This document shows, one piece after another, positions 18,473-24,583 of a stretch of 24,583 bases of DNA. The notes under the pieces were generated by a model. It was given only the letters and a program-made list of their open reading frames with translations, was not told where the DNA came from and made no database searches. The stretch spans positions 1 to 24,583 of the forward strand of contig CBFFRP010000085.1 in assembly GCA_965644295.1 (NCBI GenBank). Reading direction: 5' to 3'. Each line of letters begins with the position of its first letter. Positions within the stretch are counted from its first letter, which is position 1. The stretch comes from Paraphysomonas bandaiensis. Taxonomy: Eukaryota > Chrysophyceae. Position numbers and translations under genes: made by a program.

Positions 18473-19025
18473 ATGTTACTTACTAGCTATGGTTTAGGCT
18501 CAGTGTCAATACCAATATGGAAGAAGATGTCAAAAGACGATGAAGGTAAGAAGAACTGCGTGCCTTTCAAAGAGAAGCAGCCTATTGTTGAAGATTTGGT
18601 GTCCGATGTAGTAGAGAGGAGGAGTGGAAAGTGGGAAGAGGGAGAATGTTCGCAATGTTCGCAGTGAGATACTGGATCAGCAGGAGAAGACGATTTTATC
18701 GTTGACGGAAATGGTGAGGCATCAACAGGAACAAATTGATGCCCTCATTGCCAAAGAACGAGTTCGCCCTGCCGATACTTCTAAGCCGAACTGCTCGCGA
18801 AAGAGGAGCGTTCATGATGATGAAGATTCAATAACTTCCGAAGCCGACGAGGAGGACTACAGAAGTAAGAAGAATAAATCAAGACGACGAAAGAGGAGAA
18901 CGAAGGGATTGAAGAAATTTGTTGATGAAGGTACTCTTGTTATGCTTGCTCAACAAAATTCAGTAATTGATGATAACTGCAAAATGAAAAAAGAAATTAA
19001 CCGTTTGCGTTTCTTGCAATCATAA
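18473..19025 (+). pseudogene. Coiled-coil, nuclear-type basic protein, frameshifted
   Basis: Two overlapping frames (18473-18667 and 18624-19025; the second is open from about 18612) look like one protein with a one-base shift near 18620. The second part has a heptad-like helix (ILDQQEKTILSLTEMVRHQQ and onward, about 16-42), an acidic patch (DDEDSITSEADEEDY), and a strong basic nuclear-localisation-type run (KKNKSRRRKRRTKGLKK at about 83-99). It ends at TAA 19023-19025. This composition fits a DNA-binding or transposon accessory protein, but I cannot name a family. A short intron instead of a frameshift is possible. Confidence 0.4.
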
Positions 19026-19378
19026 GTTTAATGAGTATTGTCTATTGTATTTTGCATGCAACAATAACAATATAGTAATAAACTTGTTAAGAACCTAAAA
19101 ACAGCTTGATAATATTACCTTACTTTTATCAACATCCAAGCTGTTGTATATCCTTTTTTCATCTTAAAATATGTATAGTCAACTAGAAATCATTAATGAA
19201 AATATTTGGGAAAATTTTTTTCCCAAGTTTGAAAATAGTTTGCTTGAAGGATGGTCTCACAATATGGCATCTCTGCAGTTCGCTTATTATTGACTAGTGA
19301 CTGCTACTCTGGTTTTTACTCTCAGTGTATATAAGTTCATATTCCCTCTATTATCTACGGTTCACTGATTATTTCATT

Positions 19379-19387
19379 GAGGGGGCG
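19379..19387 (+). promoter_or_regulatory. Copia-2 polypurine tract
   Basis: GAGGGGGCG immediately precedes the 3' LTR, in the position of the plus-strand primer. The trailing CG is not purine-only, so the tract is short or mutated. Confidence 0.65.
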
Positions 19388-19652
19388 TATTAGGATTCAG
19401 CTTAATACATGATTGTATCTGTGAGTTATAATGTTCAATGAAATACACCATGAACTGAATTAGAGAGAGTATCTGTCGAAGGTATGTGATCGTCATCATA
19501 ACGTCGTCATTATCAGTTACACTTCTAACTATTCCGTTGTGCATGATAGTACGTTCTATATTGTTATTCATAATTTTCACTCTATCGTATTCATTACTTA
19601 CACTCTAATAATCACAACATTGTTTTACTATTATAAAGATCAATTCTTTATT
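19388..19652 (+). repeat. Copia-2 3' LTR
   Basis: 265 bp, the same length as the 5' LTR with four transitions and no indels. It is followed at once by CCTAG, the second copy of the target duplication, and then by further CCTAGTCA repeats of the original target. Confidence 0.95.
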
Positions 19653-19737
19653 CCTAGTCAAATTGGTTGAATTACCTAGTCACACTATTTTTGGTGGAAT
19701 AACCTAGTCAAAGTAATAAATGATTAAACCTAGTCAT
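19653..19737. repeat. CCTAGTCA repeat array (Copia-2 target)
   Basis: CCTAGTCA occurs at 19653, 19675, 19703 and 19729, spaced 22, 28 and 26 bp, within a loose unit of the form TTGAATNACCTAGTCA. The 5' side of the Copia-2 insertion (ATTCAACCTAG, ending 12934) is the first half of a unit, so the element landed inside this array. Confidence 0.8.
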
Positions 19738-20875
19738 TTTTAGTTATAGTTGAAGTGTAAACTTCGCTTCCGTAGTTTTCCTATCACATACGCACTACGT
19801 ATTATGAATGAATGGATAGTATGTCACATGCATGCATATCCATTCATTGTCATCACACATTGACATGTTTACATCACAGTTGTCCTTAATATATAATATA
19901 CCTTTTCTCCTCTAAAGTACTTCATACTTTAACTTGGTAGCAGATGGTTACGATAACCAACCTTATTTATTTGTTTGTTCGCCTCCACATCACTGGTGGA
20001 ATGATGGCATCAACATATGAAACAAGCTTGTCATCTGTACACAGACGAAATACACAATGTGCTTCCTTTGAACTCTGCTGTTTCTCGAAAACTCGAAAAT
20101 CCGGGGGTTTTGGAATCAATTTCCGGAAAATATGTACCTTTTTGTTAAAACTCGGAAAATCGTTTTTTTTAAGAGAATATTTCCGGAGAATATGCATTTT
20201 TTTTGGGCACTGAAAACAAATCGACAGTCTGTCTGTTCCTTGTTTGAGCTCCTACAGTGTGTAATATATGACTTTAAGGTGATGACAGTGTATATACTAA
20301 TGCACATGTCCATTCCAGCCAGTCTGATTTTGATGACTTGTCTCCAACATGTGTGCTGATTTTGACACCTTGAGACGCTTTGTCCGGTGATACACCAGGA
20401 GTGGTTAGACTTCATGTTGATGGCTGTGAATATTCTTTCGATGACTACTATTCGCCTTCTCAGGGAGTCAACCCTGCAGAAAGAGATCACATATGAGCTA
20501 TATGTTAGCCTCGCACAGCAGATGTGTTTGAGAGCATGGATTTTCTTCTCTTTTATTCAATGAGAGTTATTTCTTGAGAGTTTGACAGTGACGATTGCTT
20601 TATCCTATCCACAAGGGTTTCATTGTGCACCAGTTTGTACTCAAACCTGTTATTCAAGAGAATGTTGCTCTGTTCATCAGCAGCTTATATATTATGTGGA
20701 TTATTCCTTTCGTCTGCTTTCTTCTTCCGGTGATGTATCAGATGTTGTTATGATGGTTATAAACCATATGTTTTTGCTCTGTTGGCGTATCGTCTTTCAG
20801 CCTACAGAAGCGCTATCCAATCATGACAATTGTTTCTCTCTATCTTTATTTATCGGAGTTGTTGAGTGTTGATCT
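19738..20875. other. Unassigned stretch with PBS-like word and simple repeat
   Basis: No convincing gene. TGGTAGCAGATGG at 19935-19947 resembles a copia primer-binding site (first 10 bases match initiator-Met tRNA complement), so 19750-19934 could be a remnant LTR, but no second copy was found. At 20088-20200, degenerate units of the form ACTCGGAAAATC.. / TTTCCGGA(A/G)AATATG recur four or five times. The open frame at 20582-20872 shows no recognisable domain. Confidence 0.4.
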
Positions 20876-21202
20876 CTTCACCGTACGTATAAAGTGTATA
20901 GACCGAGCACAGGCATGGTCCTCGAGACTGCGGATGTCAGATTCATTCAGCATGCCTTTAAACTAGTGTCACCTTTCCAAGCACGGGAGCGGATTCATGA
21001 TGAGTCCGATGATGAACTTGTACAGGAGGAGGATACCGACGGGAATGATCCCTCCATACAGTGTCACGAACCCGATGTTATTGTGCATGACGAGAAATCT
21101 GTTGGAGCAGCCAACGAGCCAGCTACCTCAGAAATCGCGTTACAGCCGGCTTTCGATATGACCCCCCAGACTGACGGTCGCTCCATCGAAGTCTATTGTT
21201 GA
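20876..21202 (+). pseudogene. Copia-3 integrase C-terminal / linker fragment
   Basis: The frame opens after a TGA and reads RTYKVYRPSTGMVLETADV, then RF, the copia integrase tail pattern in which a host-like beta strand is followed by x-x-DVRF. After this comes an acidic linker (DESDDELVQEEDTDG) typical of the integrase-RT junction, ending at TGA 21200-21202. Catalytic integrase is not present upstream. Its block layout differs from Copia-1 and Copia-2 because it lacks their YLIG/RKGLI block. It probably belongs to the same element as the RT-RNase H at 22508-23563. Confidence 0.6.
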
Positions 21203-22507
21203 AGGAGCTTGTATACCTCCCGACGATGATTCGGTTGAGAGAACAGTTCTCCTCTCTCTATATTGTGTTACCTCAGGATATAGTTAATAGTCCTGTTGAG
21301 TTCACTTGACGTGTCGACAGACTCCCCGCATAGGGCACAGCAGTCGGATTCACAGTCATATTATTGCCGCTCATTAGCAGGCATCTTATACTCAAATGGT
21401 ACAGCCCCTCATGGGTAAGGCAGGCATATCAGTTCATTGCCCCCTATACAAGGCAGGCATATCATATATCAGTTTATTGCCCCCTATTTATGGCAGGCAT
21501 ATCATATTTTAGCCCCTTATCATTATAAAAGGCAGGCATATATTATATCTCTTTTATTTCCACTAGTATGGAATAGTGCTGGCTTTGTTCCACAGGTAGA
21601 ACAGCCTCACAATCAGAGTTTTAACTCTGCTGCCCTATTATAGAGGCACTGATTATCTTAATCTGCATTGCGCACTTTCATGCGATATATGCAATTATCA
21701 GTTCAGCGTTTGTATTTTACCTGGTCCTATAGTCCAGTGATTTAATATGTTTTATCTGTTCTTTCATTGTTGTCATTATGTAGACATTCAACAGAAAAGC
21801 ATTTCCATATTATGCTGTTCATGATTTTCAAGCATTTCAAGGTGACAGGTATACAATACTATATTGATTATAATCATTAAGATTCACCTGTTGTGCATTG
21901 TTATGCATTATCTTATAATATTATCAACACATATATATTATCAATGCTATGATATTCTATATTTGGTTTGTTTAACCATGTCAGGCAATATTACAAGCAT
22001 ATATAGTTGATTCAATTCTTCGTCTACTCCATATGAACCTCGTATGTTGTCATAGCGTGGATTGATTTGCTTTGAAGTTTGTGTTTGACTTCTTCAGAAC
22101 TATAGTGGTTCTACGATACGATGACCGTTGTGTTCATAATATCAGTATATATATATATACATGTTGTAAGGCAATAACAAGCCACAAGTTGATAGTAATG
22201 ATAGTGTTATTAACTTGTTTTATCAGAGGTTATCTGTGATAATAATGACTAGCATTCTAATCTGTCTTCTATCACAGACTACACCTACAGCTTACACTTT
22301 GGACATATATATGCCCTTACTCTATACTAATCCACTGTACATATTGGACTGTACATATCCTACACCGTATTGTCATCATACACCGTATAATGGTATACCG
22401 TTACCCTACTGTAGCTGGCTGTCTACACTGTATATATCCTGTATACTATACATCCACAGTATAGTGCAATATACAGCAGTATACTATCAAACCAAGCTTT
22501 CACTCCA
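21203..22507. other. Unassigned DNA splitting Copia-3
   Basis: This 1.3-kb stretch lies where the linker and first half of RT should be. It contains the GGCAGGCATAT tandem repeat, AT-rich DNA, and near 22290-22470 a region dense in CTGTACAT/ATACAGT words that can pair with each other. No gene or transposon end was recognised. Confidence 0.5.
21419..21550. repeat. GGCAGGCATAT tandem repeat
   Basis: Four units start at 21419, 21452, 21492 and 21531 (spacing 33, 40, 39). Each begins GGCAGGCATAT, continues CAT..TTTATTGCCCCCTAT, and degenerates in the last copy. A partial unit (AGCAGGCAT) precedes it at about 21377. Confidence 0.8.
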
Positions 22508-23563
22508 ATGACAGCCAACCTCCTATACGGGGATGACAACACATGTGTAATGAACAAAGTAGCTGGCGGGCGAAAGTGTACAGTGGTGATATTCGTGGAT
22601 GACATACTAGTCATGTCAAGCCACAAGGGCGACTACCTAGAGTTGCTTAAGAAACTGAAAGAGAAGTTCGGGGATGTAAAGCACGACGATGGGAAAGATC
22701 TGTCGTATCTCGGAATGCACATTAGAGCAGAGGGAGATAAGGTGACAGTGTCCATGAGATCGTACATCGAGAATTTTCTACAAGAACACGGAGTGACAGG
22801 AACTGCTACATCACCTGCTACAGCTACTCTATTTAAGAACACCATGGACAAACCCACTAATAAGAGTGATAGAAGGAAGTTTCACAAGATGGTGGCTCAG
22901 TTGCTGTACCTGGCCAAAAGGGTTAGACCAGACATACTACTTGCAGTCGCTTACCTTAGCACGAGAGTCAAGAATCCGACGCATGCTGACATGGAGAAGC
23001 TTGGCAGGGTGACCCGCTATCTGAACGCAACTAAGGGGCAGGACTTGTTGCTGTGCATTGGAAAGAATCTTACCGTTACTGGATACGTCGATGCAGCATT
23101 TGGGACTCATGAAGATGGAAAGGGTCATTCGGGGCTGGTCGTAAAGGTGGGCGATGCAACAGTACTCTGCAAGTCGTCAAAACAGCGCATTGTGACACGT
23201 GACTCGACGGAATCAGAGTTGGTAGGTCTATCAGATATGTTAATGATGATCGTGCAATGTGCAGAATTCATAAAGGAACAAGGATACAGTATTGACGCAC
23301 CTAGAGTGTTGCAAGACAATACCTCGACTCTATCTCTTGTAACGAAAGGCAGAGGCAAATATCGTACAAAATACCTGCGTGTGAGGCGTGAATTCATCAA
23401 GGAAAGGGCAGATGAAGGAAGCATTCAATTGGAGTACTTACCCACAAAGATGATGCTGGCTGATGCATTGACGAAGCCCCTCCAAGGTACTCTGTACAAG
23501 TTTATGACATGTGGTATCGTGGGAAACAATACACATGCCACAGGGGTGCGTAGAGCTAAATGA
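22508..23563 (+). CDS. Copia-3 reverse transcriptase (3' half) and RNase H
   Basis: A 351-codon frame without interruption. It starts mid-RT at the block that normally reads N-x-Y-D-x-C-V-x-N-K (here GDDNTCVMNK at 8-17), followed by VVIFVDD (26-32; the catalytic YVDD has Phe for Tyr) and RPDILLAVAYL. RNase H is complete: D195 in GYVDAAFGTHEDGKGHSG, E235 in RDSTESELVGL, D270 in LQDNTST, then GRGKYRTKYLRVRREF and the tail YLPTKMMLADALTKPL at about 310-325. The HEDGKGHSG form of RNase H is typical of the GalEa/Zeco/CoDi branch of copia, unlike Copia-1 and Copia-2. The first catalytic Asp region of RT is missing, so the ATG at 22508 is not a native start. The absence of stops suggests a young copy. 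Confidence 0.88.
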   Translation: MTANLLYGDDNTCVMNKVAGGRKCTVVIFVDDILVMSSHKGDYLELLKKLKEKFGDVKHDDGKDLSYLGMHIRAEGDKVTVSMRSYIENFLQEHGVTGTATSPATATLFKNTMDKPTNKSDRRKFHKMVAQLLYLAKRVRPDILLAVAYLSTRVKNPTHADMEKLGRVTRYLNATKGQDLLLCIGKNLTVTGYVDAAFGTHEDGKGHSGLVVKVGDATVLCKSSKQRIVTRDSTESELVGLSDMLMMIVQCAEFIKEQGYSIDAPRVLQDNTSTLSLVTKGRGKYRTKYLRVRREFIKERADEGSIQLEYLPTKMMLADALTKPLQGTLYKFMTCGIVGNNTHATGVRRAK

Positions 23564-24011
23564 TGATTCGGTATAGAAGTCTTCGAGTGATGGAAATGAA
23601 AGTCAACGTGCACATTCGTTTTTGTTACAGTGATTATGTTTTCAGTTATTGTACATGTGTGACTCTGTAGGATACGAGTGGAAGTGTACAGTAGAACATG
23701 ATCAGCTGTAGTATTATTGTGTTGTAGGGAGACACCATAATTTCCTATCACTAACGATTTCTGTAGAATCTGCAAAGAGACTTGTCTTTTGCCTACCTGT
23801 AGTGTAGTTTGAACGGAGGACAACGGGCGAACTGGATCCGTGAGTGTTTGATCTGTAGTATCAGTGTTGTATTTTCGATCCAAGTACGTATTTCTCTACG
23901 CCACCAGTGAAGGTATCTTTTTTTGTTCTGTTGTTTGTGATAGCATCACAATAAAGTTAAGTCACATCTGCTGCATATACATATATATACACTTCACTTC
24001 TGTCGTCTGAT
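23564..24011. promoter_or_regulatory. Copia-3 3' end and ankyrin-gene upstream region
   Basis: No gene. The left part should be Copia-3 3' UTR and LTR: GAGTGGAAG followed by TGTACAG near 23669-23684 could be a polypurine tract and LTR start, but there is no second LTR copy to confirm it. An AATAAA lies at about 23950-23955, and TATATATACACTTCAC at about 23984-23999 is a plausible core promoter for the ankyrin gene starting at 24012. Confidence 0.35.
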
Positions 24012-24318
24012 ATGTGGTGGTCTGATATTATTAGAGCTGCTCATGTGGGTGATATCAATGAAGTGAGGAGCTGCGTTACGAGGGGTGACAACATCAATAA
24101 ACAAGATAAGGTCAACCACACACACATACATACATACATACATACATACATACATGTATATATGATTATTATTATTATTGTTTCATAGAGGGGATGGACA
24201 GCACTTCACGAGGCTGCCTCTAATGGTCACAGAGATACAGCTGAGTATCTTATAAGAGCAGGAGCAGATATCAACATACGAGACAATGTAAGTAACCCCT
24301 CGATACATACATACATAC

Positions 24319-24349
<31 letters not shown>

Positions 24350-24583
24350 CATACATACATACATACATACATGCATGTGTATACATACATACATACATAC
24401 ATACATACATACAGAGTGTTGCGAGGCTCACATGTGATTATTATTATTGTTTTATAGGTTGGTTATACAGCTCTTCACAGGGCTGCCTCTAGAGGTCACA
24501 GAGATACAGCTGAGTATCTTATAAGAGCAGGAGCAGATATCAACATACGAGACAATGTAAGTAACCCCTCCATACATACATAC
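24012..24583 (+). CDS. Ankyrin-repeat protein gene, first three repeat exons (partial)
   Basis: Three exons of exactly 99 bp, each one 33-residue ankyrin repeat: 24012-24110, 24189-24287 and 24458-24556. The first starts at ATG 24012 and reads [23 protein letters not shown]. The second and third carry the consensus [20 protein letters not shown] and GADINIRDN and are almost identical to each other. Donors are GTCAAC (unusual), GTAAGT and GTAAGT; acceptors are TTCATAG and TTTATAG. All introns are phase 0, so repeats can be added or lost without changing frame. Ankyrin repeats mediate protein binding; the partner and the rest of the protein lie outside the window. Confidence 0.85.
24119..24155. 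repeat. CATA/CACA microsatellite in first ankyrin intron
   Basis: ACACACAC grading into (ATAC)n fills most of the first intron of the ankyrin gene. Confidence 0.85.
24302..24412. repeat. CATA microsatellite in second ankyrin intron
   Basis: About 27 copies of CATA/ATAC with one interruption (ATGCATGTGTAT). The same CATA run starts again after the third exon at 24571 and leaves the window, so the microsatellite is part of the duplicated exon-intron unit. Confidence 0.9.

Larger units (their letters stand above)
16875..19370. other. Non-copia segment inside Copia-2
   Basis: About 2.5 kb lies where RNase H and the 3' untranslated region should be. It holds exon-like pieces on both strands (listed separately), a TATATATATATA-rich patch near 18180, and no copia domain. 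I found no terminal repeats or target duplication bounding it, so its origin (later insertion, recombination, or cargo carried by the retrotransposon) is not settled. The 3' part (19040-19370) has no recognisable gene and may include genuine element 3' UTR. Confidence 0.7.
12935..19652 (+). mobile_element. Ty1/copia element Copia-2 with LTRs, PBS and target duplication
   Basis: A complete LTR-to-LTR insertion of 6718 bp. Both LTRs are 265 bp, the flanks repeat CCTAG (12930-12934, 19653-19657), a tRNA primer site abuts the 5' LTR, and a G-rich polypurine tract abuts the 3' LTR. Coding order is Gag, protease, integrase, linker block, RT, but the genes carry at least four frame changes and two in-frame stops. 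RNase H is missing. Between the end of RT (16874) and the 3' LTR lies about 2.5 kb that is not copia. The LTR ends are TATTAG...TTTATT, not the usual TG...CA. Confidence 0.93.

Noticed and set aside
20582-20872. 96-codon plus-strand open frame
   Set aside because: Starts within AT-rich DNA, has no recognisable domain or splice context, and is followed by an unrelated copia fragment.
23425-23883. 152-codon minus-strand open frame
   Set aside because: It overlaps antisense with the well-supported RNase H end of Copia-3 and shows no domain; it is a shadow.
23677-23950. Copia-3 3' LTR running TGTACAG to ATCACA
   Set aside because: Plausible ends and a purine tract, but no second copy in the window to confirm it, so not listed as an LTR.
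24119-24412. Regularly spaced repeats that could be mistaken for a CRISPR array
   Set aside because: They are a 4-bp microsatellite within introns of a eukaryotic ankyrin gene; there are no spacers of constant length and no cas genes.

Overview
This looks like nuclear DNA of an animal with a compact genome. The evidence is an ISCA1 gene split by three introns of about 50 bp, an ankyrin-repeat gene built from 99-bp one-repeat exons, eukaryotic splice and AATAAA signals, and a dense load of Ty1/copia and hAT elements in AT-rich DNA. Tiny introns, exon-per-repeat ankyrin genes and copia elements would fit a sponge or another early-branching invertebrate, but nothing here proves the lineage. There is no sign of bacterial operons, CRISPR arrays, rRNA or tRNA genes.

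Layout, left to right. 1-969: non-coding DNA with small repeats. About 1114-5489 (minus): a nearly intact copia body (Copia-1: Gag, protease and integrase in one frame, RT and RNase H in a second overlapping frame), cut off inside RNase H. 5758-5952 (plus): a probable terminal exon of an unrecognised gene. 6291-6858 (minus): an unrecognised split gene or pseudogene. 7173-10939: a very large inverted repeat, two 1314-bp arms with no net indel between them around a 1139-bp spacer. Each arm carries the 3' end of a hAT transposon, and the spacer holds an older, diverged inverted repeat. 11214-11791 (plus): a complete four-exon ISCA1-type iron-sulfur assembly gene. 11865-12663: a 799-bp defective hAT element with a perfect 8-bp target duplication, just behind the ISCA1 polyA signal.

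12935-19652: a complete LTR-bounded copia insertion (Copia-2) with 265-bp LTRs, a 5-bp target duplication CCTAG, and a primer-binding site. Its genes are broken by several frameshifts and stops. Its RNase H is missing, and about 2.5 kb of unrelated DNA with exon-like pieces on both strands sits between RT and the 3' LTR. 19653-19737: the CCTAGTCA repeat array that was the insertion target. 20876-23563: two fragments of a third, different copia lineage (Copia-3), an integrase tail and an intact half-RT plus RNase H, separated by 1.3 kb of unrelated DNA with a short tandem repeat. 24012-24583: start of an ankyrin-repeat gene, whose exon-plus-intron unit is tandemly duplicated and whose introns are filled with CATA microsatellite.

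The two host genes that can be called with confidence are ISCA1 and the ankyrin gene. Most of the rest is transposon-derived. The points most worth following up are the hAT-containing giant palindrome, the Copia-2 copy with near-identical LTRs but dead genes and a cargo segment, and a conserved block between integrase and RT shared by Copia-1 and Copia-2.
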